A stretch of 64,000 bases of DNA from Homarus americanus (GCF_018991925.1 NW_024725489.1:4268738-4332737), one strand, 5' to 3'; positions 1 through 11,532 are shown, numbered from the stretch's first letter. Numbers and translations are program-made. The notes: generated from the sequence alone by a model not told the origin.

Positions 1-296
1 TATGTCACAGACCTAAGTTTATTATGACAGATGCAGTATGTCTTTCCCCTTAGAGGGATTTTAGTACAGCAGTGTTTATTTTTATTGATGGCATACGACC
101 CATGTATTTTTTTAAACCACACCCCATATTAATTTCATTAGCATTTTCCTCTTTATATCACATCTAATATCAACTACTTTACTGTTCTCACTTCAAAAAT
201 TGTTCCATTAGCTATACCCATACCTTGCTTATTTTTGGTTCATCTTGTGATTCTACTATAGTGTACTTAGTTGAAAAATTAAATTTTCTGGACAGT

Positions 297-700
297 AAAT
301 GATTGCCTGAACCCTAGCCACCTCCTTATCATGGCGACATCGACTGCAGGAATGAAACCACTCCAAATGACCTTAATAATCCCGCTACTTTTTTTGTAGA
401 AACTATGAGACAATTTTCTATTCCATCATGTTAAAGACTATAGAGGGGAAAAAACATCCAAACTGTTGGATCTCATCATAACTAAGGAAGATGGTATGGT
501 GGCCAGTTTGGAACATCTAGCCCCCATTGGCACCAGTCACCATGTAATGTTGTCCAAGATTCAAATATTACAAAGGTGATTATGACAGGATTGGGGGAGG
601 AGATGAGGGGTATTCACTGGCCTGATTCGCTGAGAAACAAGATGGCAGATACTATGCGAGATATCATAGCCAGTAAAGTGACCTATTTGATTGATAAATA
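297..700 (+). mobile_element. LINE fragment, endonuclease end and linker (degenerate)
   Basis: The stretch at 305-560 parallels the better copy at 18.44-18.79 kb, which encodes the end of a LINE endonuclease domain (words such as LLDLIITN and LAPIGT). After about 600 the text still reads in a LINE-like way (MRGIHWPDSLRNKMADTM). The reading is broken by frameshifts. It stops abruptly at 700, where a TA-flanked DNA element is inserted, and apparently resumes at 2581. It is a dead relic; the exact LINE clade was not determined. Confidence 0.65.
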
Positions 701-702
701 TA

Positions 703-2578
703 CAGTACAATAGGGTCGGGATCTATTACGAGATAGGGTCCAACGATGTTCGCTATACTGTATACTAAATCACAATACGGTCATCCCTTGGTTATCACGC
801 CTAATTGGGACCACGCCGAGTGCGTGATAACGAAAAACGCGATAATGAAAGTACAGAACCTATGGAATTTATTCTAATTGGTTCCAGGCACCCAAGACCC
901 AAACCCAACTTTCCCATTTTACGACCATTTAGACCCACTAAATACTGTATATATATAATGTTTTGGTAAATATCAGAAACACATATAGGCATGGCTAGGT
1001 TTATTACAAAGTGATGAAAAGGGTACGCTCAATACTGTAGTCCACAAAACATGTAGCTATGCTTTTTTTATTTGGTCCCCCATCATAGGAGTCCGTTTTC
1101 TCTCTTCAGGACGCCTGAGTCTTCCGTTTTCTCTCAATCTTAGAGTGCACCTGAGACTTTGTTATTCCTTAGTGATGACACAGAATTTGATATTGCAACT
1201 GGGGTTGCAATTGTTGAGGCAACTTAGATATGTCTGATTACAGTTGGAATATTCAAGATCCATTGTGAGTGATGTTTAAAGCTTCAACTGTCTTTATGGT
1301 TGGTAAAACTTGTCAAGTCTGTCAGTCTGAGTGGCATGTGTGAGTGCTTGTGTTTGTACAACCGCTTTCATTCAGACCCACTAAAGATATAATGTTATGG
1401 TAATTATCAGAAGCACACATAGGCATGGCTAGGTTTATTACAAAGTGATGAAAAGGGTACGTTCAATACTGCACATTGGGTAGTCCACAAAACATGTAGC
1501 TATGCTTTCTTTATTTGAGTGCCCCCCTCATAGAAGTCTGTTTTATCTCGCTTCAGGACGCCTGAGTCCTCCGTTTTCTCTCAATCTTAGAGTGCACCAG
1601 AGACTTTGTTATTCCTAAGTAATGACACAGAATTTGAAATTGCAACCCCAATTGCAACTGGAGTTTCAATTGTTGAGGCAACTAGATATGTCTGATTACA
1701 GCAAATGTGTTTTTGTCAATTTGAAGGTGAAAGATTTTATCCTCAATAGATGTAGGTGAACCAAGGGGTAAACATTATACCTGGAGGCAAATGCGTGATA
1801 ACCAAATTCTCGACCTGAAAAATGCGCTATAACGGCAGGTGTGCAAACTTTGATGGAGGCGTGATAACGATAATCGCGATAACCAAGTGCGCTAAAACCA
1901 AGGGATGACTGTACTGTATAAAATGACATGTAATCAATGGGGAAAATAGGGTTAGGTTCTGGGAGGCCCAAAAAAGGTGACTAAACTTGACTTAACGAGT
2001 TCATTTTTTTACTAACTAAAGCACCAATGAACACTAGACTCGGGAACAACAGGCTGTGTCAATATCAATATCAAGGAACACCAGACTAGGCAGCTCATAC
2101 ACCATCCCGGGAACACCAAAGTCGGCAGCAGACGCCACACTGCCACCCTCACTTGACAATGCCACACCTACATAAATGAACAAACCAAAAATATTAGCTA
2201 CAGTATTAAATCTTTTCCATTAAGCTCTCCATTCTCTTCACTTCACTTTTCACGTCACTAGCAACCCATTTACACTCACCTTAGAAGTCGTAATCTGCAG
2301 CAGAGTCGGCTGTTTACTCCTCAGTCACTCAGGAAGACTGTGCGGGCGACCGGGGCGAGCGTGAATGCGTGAGTGAGCAGCCACGGTGGCACCTCTGGTG
2401 AGCAAATAACGCATTTGTTTGCCATGGCGTTAAATATGAAGTACTGTACTGTATTTCCTGCCTGATTTCCCTTGCGAAATAAATAAATTTATCGCTATAT
2501 TGGAAATTGTCGATAATTTTGGTAGGCGCGACATAAAAAATTTGTTATAAAAAATCGCTATATATCCTGACCCTACTG
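703..2578. mobile_element. TA-flanked DNA transposon (non-autonomous), inserted in a LINE
   Basis: The ends are inverted copies of each other: the left side reads CAGTACAATAGGGTCGGGAT and the reverse complement of the right side reads CAGTAGGGTCAGGATAT. Both ends abut TA, as expected for Tc1/mariner-type integration. LINE coding text occurs on both sides (before 700 and after 2581), so this is a later insertion. No transposase reading frame was found. A second TA element sits inside it. Confidence 0.6.
778..1911. mobile_element. Nested TA-flanked miniature element
   Basis: The inverted termini share GTCATCCCTTGGTT: the left end is CGGTCATCCCTTGG, and the right end is CAGTCATCCCTTGG on the opposite strand. 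Each is preceded by TA (776-777 and 1912-1913). The interior has two diverged direct copies of a block of about 210-260 bp (about 985-1200 and 1424-1690), both containing a shared stretch beginning GGCATGGCTAGG. There is no coding capacity. It lies wholly inside the 703-2578 element. Confidence 0.6.
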
Positions 2579-2580
2579 TA

Positions 2581-3500
2581 TATCCAAGACCAAACAGACT
2601 GGCTTCTGAAATACAAGGAGACCATTACACATGAATCATGCCGTGGTTGACAAAGTTAAAAAAAATCTCGGAAATTCAAGAAGTGGGTTATAACAAATGA
2701 TGAGCAGTGCAGGAAGATGTATGCCAGGTCCAGGAACCAAGCAAAGTCAGAGTGCAGAAGGGCTGAAAAAGAGTTCCAGAAGCAGATTGCAAGTGAGGTT
2801 AAGTCAAACCCGAAGGCTTTCGATCGTTTTGCGGGTGGACGTATCGGCTCTGAGGTATGAAGATGGCAGTTACGCAGACTCAGATCAGGACAAGGTGGAG
2901 GCGTTAAACATTCTTTCTCGGTGTTTTCAAGAGAGGATGTGAGCACTTCCTGCGTTTGAGGAAAGGCGGTTTGGCAGTGCTGACTCACATTGTGTTCTCG
3001 GAAGAGGGTATAAGAAACAAATTGTCAAAACTAAAGGTTCACAAGAGCTCTGGCCCTGACATAGTGCATCCCTGAGTAGTAATTGTGGAAAATAGCAAAT
3101 GTGAGTCTTATATTCAAGCAGGGCAATTGCCATGCCATGAATAATTATAGACCAGTGAGCTTGACCTGCTTAGTGTTTCAAGTACTAGACAGCATTATAA
3201 GATATGTCATGGTGGAACATCACTTCTAAACAACGTTGTAAAGGATTGTCAACATGGTTTTATGCTGGGATGTTTCTGCTTGATGCAAATACTCTAGGTG
3301 CTGGATGTTTGGATTCAAATTCTGGATCATAGTGGCAATATCGACAATATACATCTTTGACTTTGCCAAGACTCTTGACAGCGTGCCCCATGAAAGGTTG
3401 AGAATTAAACTGGAAGGGTACGAGATTCGGGGAAGAGTCCTAGCATGGATTGTAGAATTTCTTCATGGCATAAAATCATCAGTATTAAATAATACCTCAG
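2581..3500 (+). mobile_element. LINE fragment, linker and start of reverse transcriptase (degenerate)
   Basis: Successive broken frames encode a LINE linker (NDEQCRKMYARSRNQAKSE), a PVSLTC-like RT motif after 3130, and RT motif A around 3340-3400 (HLDFAKTLDSVPHERL). The last closely parallels the copy at 62.6 kb. Several frameshifts and stops show that it is dead. It ends near 3500, where fold-back elements begin. It is probably the downstream part of the element at 297-700, split by the insertion between them. Confidence 0.65.
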
Positions 3501-3712
3501 ATTAAAGTTAGGAGAATATAACTGACATTGCTGGATTCCTTGTAAGACCAGGAATATTTTGAATATAAATGTCATATATTTTGCACAAAAGATAACATAG
3601 TTAATTTGAGAAAAATTTTTATCTAAAATTTGTATGTCTAATGCAAAATATATGATGTTTATATTCAAATTGATCATCAAATTATAAGAATTCCAGCAAT
3701 GTAAATTATATT
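3501..3712. repeat. Fold-back (palindromic) element, copy 1
   Basis: The two halves are imperfect reverse complements. The left arm has ACATTGCTGGATTCCTTGTAAG and then TGAATATAAATGTCATATATTTTGCA. The right arm ends with the reverse complement of nearly the same words. A second tandem copy lies at 3893-4112 and a third at 6483-6690. There is no coding content. Confidence 0.6.
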
Positions 3713-3892
3713 CAGACCGGGTAATTTGTATGAATTTTATGAGTTAAAACAAATATCTTCAGTTAATAAAAAAAAAAATAATTCTTCACGGGGTAACAGA
3801 TGGTCGGTCGGTCCCTCCCTCCCCCCCACCCCCCACCAACCGTCCCAAGGAGATGTGTGGGATAACCACTAAATTTTAATAAATAATACCTC

Positions 3893-4112
3893 AAACTAAA
3901 GTTAGGATAATATAATTGACATTGCTGGATTCCTTGTAAGACCAGGAATATTTTGAATATAAATGTCATATATTTTGCACAAAAGATAACATAGTTACTC
4001 TGAGAAAAATTTTTATCTAAAATTTGTATGTCTAATGCAAAATATATGATGTTTATATTCAAAATGATCACCAAATTATAAGAATTCCAGCAATGTAAAT
4101 TATATTCTGGCC
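3893..4112. repeat. Fold-back (palindromic) element, copy 2
   Basis: This is a near-identical copy of 3501-3712 with the same two inverted arms. It is separated from copy 1 by about 180 bases that contain C-rich and A-rich tracts. The tandem arrangement suggests local duplication rather than two independent insertions. Confidence 0.6.
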
Positions 4113-4169
4113 GGGTAATTTGTATGAATTTTATGAGCTAAAACAGGCAGTCAGGCAGGGTGGGGGCAA

Positions 4170-4316
4170 ATCCTAAAAATAGCGTCTCGAGCCGGACACT
4201 CACCGCGTATATGTGGAAAAAATCCGTGTTAAGTGAAAGTTCAGCTCTGGCGAGGCACCGCGTATATGATAAAACGCGTTAAGTGAAACCGCGTTAGGCG
4301 GGGTAATACTGTATAT
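4170..4316. repeat. Remnant of a GCGTTAAGTGAA-type miniature element
   Basis: The words CACCGCGTATATG and GCGTTAAGTGAA occur in both halves, and the element ends in GGGGTAATACTGTA. The phrase resembles the termini of the element at 22731-23359, so it is probably a diverged or truncated relative. No gene was seen. Confidence 0.4.
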
Positions 4317-4379
4317 ATATATATTCACAATATTTTAGAATCGCAGTCATGTACTGAATATTCTATGTAAAAAATATAA

Positions 4380-4830
4380 ATTTTTAATGAATTATTTCTA
4401 GTGTGGTCGACTTCCTACACAAATACAGGCTATAAATAGCTGTCTTATCTTCCCTCCCCCTCCATCCCTCTGTTCTGAGAGAGGTCTTGGTAAATAACTT
4501 TTGTTTGTTTATTTTCATTGTTTGTCTAATTTATCATGTTGTATCAAAGTGATATTACTAAAAGTTTTAGGCAGCTACCAAACAGGGAGATTCTACTGCC
4601 TGGGAAGATATTGGAAGCACAATGTACAGTATTGTCTAATGGTAGACCCTACTTCCATATGGCATCACGAAAATTGTGACCAAGTCTTAGGTTGCTGATT
4701 TATCTTTCTGCCTCATTTATACACAGTTGCAGAGTTTCAATTACTGTATTTCTCTTCCTTTGACAACACAACATACATACAATATGATGTTTCTCACCTC
4801 TGATCTTTTTTCCATTTATTTATGGTTGGT
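4380..4830 (+). repeat. Dispersed retroposon-like repeat (LINE 3' UTR family)
   Basis: The block at about 4560-4790 (GGCAGCTACCAAACAGGGAG, then AGATATTGGAAGCA, then GACAACACAACATACATAC) recurs in reverse orientation at about 43500-43740. There it runs into a LINE-type 3' end with a simple-repeat tail. It is non-coding. Confidence 0.5.
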
Positions 4831-5075
4831 TATTTAAAATAATGCCAATTCACTTCAAGTATTGGCATCAAATTTTACCGGCTGGTGTACACTAGTGACT
4901 CACTTAAGCGTCAGTTATTTAACTAGAACTAATGTTGGTGTGAGTAAAATATTTCCATTTACTTGAAATAGATTTGCCGATTTATTTGTTTATTTATTTA
5001 TTTATAATATACTGTAATACATTAAACACACTGCAAGTATTTTCTTTAATTTATATACTTGTTTTGCGAAAAAGG
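4823..5075 (+). repeat. Left arm of a ~250-bp inverted repeat
   Basis: This segment (CAATTCACTTCAAGTA, then TTTATTTGTTTATTTATTTA, then GCAAGTATTTTCTTTAAT) reappears as its reverse complement at 7255-7505. The arms are about 2.2 kb apart and enclose Penelope-like pieces, a fold-back element and two (TA)n tracts. About 5075-5740 holds only AT-rich repeat modules, including inverted pieces similar to 4336-4400, and a poly-G run at 5410-5429. Confidence 0.6.
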
Positions 5076-5743
5076 GAGGCTACCATTATACCTGGTAGGT
5101 GAAGTTGACCAGAAATTTATGGTGATCATTAAGGACCAAACTCCGAATCCAGAATCCATGACGTGACTTCTGTTCATCATTTATATCCTAAATTTACCAC
5201 TGTCGGTAGTTTCAAGAATTAACGCAGTCATTTACTGAATATTCTTTGTAAAAAAATAAAATTTAAATTAATTATTTATAGGAGATAAGTATTATGATCA
5301 GTAAATACACAGATATGCATTACTGACCACCTCCGAACACAAGGACGGCTAAAAATAGCCACAGGCGGTCACAGTCAAGGTCACTTTCCCTTTCTTGTCA
5401 CTGGGAAATGGGGGGGGGGGGGGGGGGGGATGATAGCAGCTGTGTTTATTACCGGGGTATATTGTTCTTTTACGGTATGTTAGACTGGTTTATAATACAT
5501 TTTTATTATTTTAATATACCGGTAATCTTCATTTTAATCCAGCTTCCCAAATGTAAGTTTCAGTATAAAATAATTAGTGGTAGGACCTTGTGAGTGGTTT
5601 ACCATGTTTCCATCACCACTCTTGACACGCTAAACCGCAAAATTTAAGAGGTAAGAATTTTATCTCTGGTGCTTAAATTCATTTAAAATTTATATTTTTT
5701 ATATAGAATATCTAGTACATGATCAAGTATTATAAAATATTGT

Positions 5744-5746
5744 GAA

Positions 5747-5789
<43 letters not shown>

Positions 5790-5806
5790 GTATATATATA
5801 TGTATA
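5744..5806. repeat. (TA)n microsatellite with TG interruptions
   Basis: TA dinucleotides are interrupted by TG. The tract directly abuts the terminus of the Penelope-like fragment that follows. Confidence 0.9.
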
Positions 5807-6410
5807 CTGATAACCACAAGGAAGAAAAGAAACACAGAAGTTCAAAGCGCTTTAAGTGTAATTCACATCTTCAGGGGTGAGTACAGACTAGAGAGAGTAA
5901 TACAAATCAAGGTGTATATATACAGGGGTGAGACCAGGTCCACAATGGTCAGGTATGAGTAATGACCCTACTAATCTTTAAATAGCACTAACGGTTGGTG
6001 GTCAGGTCAGATGGTCAAGTGACCCGGCCTTCTCACCTGATCACAAATCTTCTTAATTACAAAATTGTCAGCTTGTACATGCGTTACTCAAATTCATGTT
6101 GAATGCTTGGTTATGTTTAATAAGACTAGATTCTATGATGTTCCTACTGTCAATTGACTTACATGGTAATATTGAGAGCATATCAGTCAATGCAATGCTT
6201 GTTATCCTCAAATGAACAAACAGAGCATTGGATTCTAACCTGTCCTAACACTGTATTGTGTTGTTTAATTCTAGTTGCAAGATCTTTACCTGTCTGGCCT
6301 AAGTAAAACATATTACATTCCTTGCAAGGAACTTTATAAATGCAACCAATTGTGTTGTTGGGGAGTTCTTGATTAACATTTGTTTAACAGTGCATGAGTT
6401 TTTAATGCCA
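5807..6410 (-). mobile_element. Penelope-like element, GIY-YIG endonuclease end (degenerate)
   Basis: On the minus strand about 6360-6240 encodes CIYKVPCKECNMFYLGQTG followed by KDLATRIKQH. This is the GIY-YIG endonuclease pattern with a cysteine-rich insert, typical of the C-terminus of Penelope-like retroelements. The first motif is CIY rather than GIY, and YLG replaces YIG. Stops and shifts follow, with recognisable remnants such as NIIESSLIKH. The 3' end runs to the (TA)n at 5744-5806. A related end occurs at 26033-26270. It is inactive. Confidence 0.7.
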
Positions 6411-6414
6411 CATT

Positions 6415-6487
6415 TAAACTGGTCAGCTTTGATGTAACGTCACTCTTTACAAGGGTCCCAGTTGATGATTTACTAGAGTTCCTCATA
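6415..6487 (+). mobile_element. Penelope-like reverse transcriptase scrap, opposite orientation
   Basis: The plus strand reads SFDVTSLFTRVPVDDLLEFL, which matches the characteristic SFDVTSLFTNVP-type motif of Penelope-like reverse transcriptases. It lies head-on against the minus-strand GIY-YIG piece, so the element is rearranged or two copies are joined. Confidence 0.6.
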
Positions 6488-6690
6488 GATTGCTGGAATT
6501 CTTACAATTTGCTGATCATTTGAATATAAACATCATAGATTTTGCATTAGACATACAAATTTTAGATGTAAAGTTTATTCTGAGTAAATATGTTATCTTT
6601 TGTGAAAAATATATGACATTTATATTCAAAATATTCCTGGTCTTACAAGGAATCCAGCAATGTCAATTATATTATCTAACTTTAGTTTGA
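6483..6690. repeat. Fold-back element, copy 3
   Basis: It has the same two inverted arms as 3501-3712, here starting TGCTGGAATTCTTACAA and ending TCCAGCAATGTCAATTAT. It interrupts the end of the Penelope scrap. Confidence 0.6.
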
Positions 6691-7020
6691 GGAATTATTT
6701 ATTACTATACCGGTTTCCCCAAAATTTCTCGAAGGAAGAGCCAGTGAGTGTAGTGTGAGAAGAGAGTTGAGTCCATTATTTGAATGGACATTAACTTGGC
6801 GACTGTATTTCTCTATTTCTCTTAAGTATTAATTGTGCATGTACCATCATAAAATTAAGATGTTATTTTACTACAACATAGTTATGTGTCTTCAAAAAGT
6901 GGAGTTTGGGGTCGGGCAGTTTCTGTAAATTAATCCCATATGTTCTGTTGTTCATACTTGATTTCACTTAACACGGACCCTCTGGGTTCTATTGACAGCG
7001 CTAAGTGGGTATTAACTTCA

Positions 7021-7170
<150 letters not shown>

Positions 7171-7254
7171 GTAATAAATCTATGTAGTAAGTATGTACAG
7201 TAACCTTTTTCACTCAAATCCTAATGAAACACTATTGAATTAGAATACTGTAGC

Positions 7255-7505
7255 TGGTTAAAGCAAGCTTATAAATTAAAGAAAATACTTGCAGTGTGTT
7301 TAATATATTACAGTATGATATAAATAAATAAATAAACAAATAAATCGGTAAATCCATTTCAAGTAAATGAAACAATTGTATTCGACACCGACATTAGTTC
7401 AAGTTAAATAACAGACTTTTAAGTGAGTCACTAGTGTTTACACTACACCAACCTGTAACATTTGATGCCATTACTTGAAGTGAATTGGCCTTATTTTAAA
7501 AAACC
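7255..7505 (-). repeat. Right arm of the ~250-bp inverted repeat
   Basis: This is the reverse complement of 4823-5075 with modest divergence, for example GAAAATACTTGCAGTGTG and ACTTGAAGTGAATTGGCC. From 7506 to 8030 there is no gene. About 7600-7680 has a repeat-like phrase (GTCTTATACA twice). Confidence 0.6.
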
Positions 7506-8030
7506 AAGGATGTGTAAACAGCACTGGTCAATGGGATGGTTGGTAAAGGACTACTGGGTCAGTAAGCTCCCAATGGTAACTGTCACATTTGAGGTACCGG
7601 TCTTATACAGCGAATAGGGCTCAAAAGCTACTTTTTAAATGGAAATTTTGGGGGCCGTCTTATACACCCCGTCGCCTTGTAGGCCGAGATATATGGTAGG
7701 TAGCATATTGTGACATTTTAAGATGTTTTAGGCATTTTTTATACTTATGAAAGAAATCTCAGCTTTTATAATTGGAGCTTATAGGAAAACATGTTTTGAT
7801 ATTTGAAAAATTTACTTATGAGAGGTCTTCTAGGAAGGTGACCCTTTTGTAAACGAGGATCTGCCTCTACTTCCAATAACAGCTTGCTCTTCATCAAGTC
7901 TCATGTTCTACATTTTGTAAGATAATTTGTATAATGCTGTAGTAGTATTACTGTTTATCTTTGGTGTTTAGGTATGATAAGAATAATAAACAGAGGAATA
8001 GCCAATTAAAAGGCATCTTTACTACTTCAG

Positions 8031-8236
8031 GTGCCTTGTAGTTTGGCGCTACGTTGTAGATGCTGGTCGCTCATTGGTGGTGTGCATGGAGCTGCCCTTT
8101 TATTTTGCCATCATGCTCCGTGTATTCTTGGGGAAGATAAAGCAAAGTACCTCCGCACAAGGAATTGGTCGTCACAGCTATGCTGAGGTGGAGGAAATGG
8201 GGAGGAAAGATCTTAATGCACTCTCAGTTTACTTAG
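8031..8236 (+). CDS. fax: Fax/FAXC homolog, alternative exon A (internal)
   Basis: This 206-nt exon is bounded by TTTACTACTTCAG before it and the weak donor GTTGGTAAC after it. It enters in phase 2 and leaves in phase 1. It encodes about 68 residues, including VVWRYVVDAGR near its start and QGIGRHSYAEVEEMGRKDL near its end, and finishes ALSVYL plus the first base of a Gly codon. The GIGRHS...DL...L pattern matches the GST-C-like part of Failed-axon-connections/FAXC proteins, which in flies interact genetically with Abl in axon growth. Joined to 18099 it reads LGEKRYLMG, the conserved family junction. It is homologous to exon B at 11059. Upstream exons are outside the window or not recognised. 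Confidence 0.8.
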
Positions 8237-10070
8237 GTTGGTAACATTCTCTTGTTCACTATTTATGATATTGCCTTACTTGATAGGGATTATCCTGTTG
8301 TTGTGGACGATGTACCAAGTGACACAGGTATACTATACCAGATGGAAATATTGGGGTCTTTATTATGGAAACACAAAAAGCAGAATACTGTACATGTGGT
8401 AAGATAACTATACAGAGCACTGAGTAAGAATCTATGTTGCTCTTGATTCTGGACATGAACCAGTGTAGCAGGAAAATTTTTATATAGGAAGAAAAAATTA
8501 TTTTACGTATGACTTTGATTTATGAGATGATTATGATACTTAAATTGGTCATTGTTGATACACGTATGAATTTTACAATATCCATATGTGTACAGTACAG
8601 TACTGTACTGGCGTTTTCATATTTATCATTCTAGAGTTAATTTCTCAGGGGATGTACAGTGCTGTACAGCATATTGTTTTTGAATTACTGATTGTAGGGT
8701 AAGTCTTTGTATTTGGATAAGTGAGAAAGGACTAAAAAGTTCAAAGAAATAGTACAATTTTGATTTTTTTTAGGTAGTATGTATGTAAGAATAAATTAGT
8801 GTTGACGAAATTTGAATATAAAATTTACAGATGAATTTTGGTAAAAGAAAAGCATTCATACTCAACACTTCCTTATTGATAGTTTTGTGTCAGTAGACCT
8901 ATGCAGTAGTGTACTGTGTCTGTACGCATAATTCCATATACTCTTTAGAGTTAATATTATTAGAAAAAAACTTTTAAGTCGTACACTTTCATCTTCCTTG
9001 TGTTTTCGGAAGTCTTTACTTTATTTGCATCATGCTGGACAGAATTACTAACCTGAATGCAAGATCTGAAGGGTAGGATTGAAAATGACCTTGACCAAAA
9101 CTAATGTAATAATATATTCATTAAATTAAACCTTCAGGAAGACAATGGGTTCATCATGTTAAAAACCAGTTTCTTGATATCTAAAGAAGAGTAAGAATGG
9201 GCTTGAGTCTTGGAAAAATAAATCATATGAAAAGAAAACTTTTTCACCACTTAACTTTATCAGTGCCAAGTTTTTATTGGGGATTCAAGACAACTGAAGG
9301 CAAATTTTATACAAAAACTTAACTCTACTTGAAGAAGCATGGGAAGACACTTCCTGAATATAATACACAGAGACTTGTTAAAAACAAATGGGTTAAATTT
9401 AAAAATTATGTACTACAGTATATTATGTGGTAAGTAAAGGAACTTGAGAGTATAATAGACAAACCATACAGTACTTCAAGAACTTATTAACAGTAAACAA
9501 AAGAGGTATTTGACTTGATCATATAAGACAAAACTGATCAATATAGAGAACAGCTATCAAAGAAATATATGAATCAACAAAAGTAACAACTTTCCTGGAA
9601 GACATATCAGTAAATAGCACAGGTCTCAGCAAGTTGATTTTGGTATATAAATGGTGTAAGCTTTTTACTTTGTAAAGATATTCAGTACTGTATAGTTGTA
9701 TTTCCCATGCCATTCTGCTGTTATGTATATGGGTTACGGATTTCCAACTTTACGGATACTCTCCCATAAGTCCTATTTAAAATGTGCCCCAAGTAATTCC
9801 TGAGCTGAGTGAGGATGTTTCCAACCATACTGTCTGTTATGTTTTGGTTATTTTGTAACTCATAATTTCAGGTAGATTCAATTTGGGGATCTGTAAATAC
9901 ATCCCACAATGAGTAAGTCTCTCCCCCTTTAGTTTAGTTTTACTGTACATCACTTTAATTCTTCAAAAACATCCTTTCCCTGCACCCTCACCTGGCTGAC
10001 TCTAAGATCTTGTCTAGCATAAATATCATAACCACATCCCTCTTTTTGCTTCCTGACCTTTTACTTTCAT
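8237..10070 (+). other. Intron sequence, no gene recognised
   Basis: AT-rich sequence between Fax exons A and B, with several TACAGTA/TACTGTA words (for example 8590-8615). No coding stretch with family resemblance was found. Confidence 0.5.
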
Positions 10071-10076
10071 CCTCTT

Positions 10077-10250
10077 CACCTCTGATCGGCTTGTTAACCA
10101 CTTGGGTGATCGGTCACGTCTCTGTTATGCACTGTTGGCAAGTACTGGGCATGCACTGGCTCCTGAATGTATCTGAACCTGCTCCAGTGTTGGTCAAGTC
10201 TGGTCTTGAAAGAGCTCACACTCGGTGCCGTCATAACACTTTCTGGTGTA
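10077..10250 (-). mobile_element. LINE 3'-end fragment
   Basis: This segment closely matches the 3' end of the LINE at 61.5-61.68 kb (shared GTTGGTCAA, GAAAGAGCTCACACTCGGTG and CACTTTCTGGT). On the minus strand it corresponds to the C-terminus that in the other copy reads SFKTRFDQHWSGF. It is strongly 5'-truncated and lies inside the Fax intron, antisense to Fax. Confidence 0.75.
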
Positions 10251-11058
10251 TGAAAGGCTGTTCAAAGGAGGACAAATAATTGATATGAAGTTCATGAATA
10301 GCTTTTAGAAAGAGGATAGGAAGTAAAGATGAACGACATCAACATAATTACCTTGTTTGTAAAAGATCTGTATGTTGGTAACTGTAATGTCATTTAAAAG
10401 TAGTAGTAGATGTAAAATTTGTAGAAAATCATTACCTTTGTATGGCTAGAATAAGTTTGGGTAGCAGCAGGGAACACGTTAATAGAACATAAGAAATTTT
10501 TTTGAATAAGTTGTTGGTGTAAATTAGTATACTGTACCAAGATGATTAGTGAGACTATTGAAAATTAATATTTTTTCAGCTACAGGAGTGATGTAAACAA
10601 TAACCAAATAAGTTTGTCCCTTGCTTCATGATGTAATACTGTAGATATCAATGTTTCCTCTTAATTTATTGAACTAGACGTTACAGAGGCAATTGATTAA
10701 ATGAAATTCAAATGCAGATTGTTTTACAAAATGATTAATACTTTAAAGAATAGATTCAAACATGAGGAATTGTTTTGTACACAAATTAGATCTACTCTAT
10801 TTTATGTGATGAAAATGGTTGTAATTTTGTTTTCTTATGAGACCTGATGAACCTATTCCACTCCTTAGGAATGGAGTACAGTGATACCTAAACAGGCTAC
10901 TGTACAACGTAGGCTGGCCAGCTGTCTGTCTAGTTGTCACTGTTTTCCACGACAAGCTAAGTGGAGTGAGACAGTCTCACAAGAAGCTCAGATAGATCCA
11001 TTTATCCATCACTTATTGGATGACAAAGTGAATCATAATTTAATTTGTGCTACTTCAG

Positions 11059-11273
11059 GTGTAACATCATGTGGAGATGGGTGTACGACTCAACCTGTGG
11101 GGTGTCTTCTCTAACTGACTGGGGAACTTGGTTACCATTTCATTGGTTTTATCGTCCTCTCATAGGCCAATTGCTTTATGCTCAAGCATATATGCATGGT
11201 ATTGGCAGACATTCTCAAATGGAAGTGCTTTCTATGGGACATCTGGATCTGCAGGCTCTATCCACATTTCTGA
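11059..11273 (+). CDS. fax: Fax/FAXC homolog, alternative exon B (internal)
   Basis: This 215-nt exon follows GTGCTACTTCAG, nearly the same acceptor as exon A, and is followed by donor GTATTAAT. It enters in phase 2 and leaves in phase 1, exactly as exon A does. It encodes about 71 residues: MWRWVYDST near the start, aligning with VVWRYVVDA of exon A, then HGIGRHSQMEVLSMGHLDL and QALSTFL. Joined to 18099 it reads LREKRYLMG. It is clearly homologous to exon A but much diverged in the middle (A has LVVCMELPFYFAIML; B has a Trp-rich segment). Both lengths leave remainder 2 on division by 3, so including both exons or neither would shift the frame. The exact acceptor is the least certain point. 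Confidence 0.75.
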
Positions 11274-11530
11274 GTATTAATATGAATGCACTGTTTTATA
11301 ATTTATCCACTTTTATTTCTTATCTTCCTTATATGGTATATACATTGTTCCAATAAAATAGAAATATTGTAGCATTAGGAAATAAATTTGAAAGTAGTAC
11401 AGTAAAATACTGATTTTATAGAGTAGATTGGGAAGAAGCACATCTCTTACTGGTAAATAGAATTTTCCCAAGAATTGGTATAGCTATAATAAATTACATA
11501 AATCCATAATTTTGCAACACAATGTTTTAG
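11274..11530 (+). other. Intron sequence, no gene recognised
   Basis: Start of the long intron (11274-18098) between exon B and the next Fax exon. It is AT-rich, and nothing is recognised before the GGAA/TTCC-rich element. Confidence 0.5.
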
Positions 11531-11532
11531 CA

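Noticed and set aside
10881..11058. Open frame immediately upstream of exon B as part of the Fax exon
   Set aside because: It is in a different frame, and the exon-B frame has stops just upstream (TGA and TAA near 11010-11040); its peptide does not resemble Fax.
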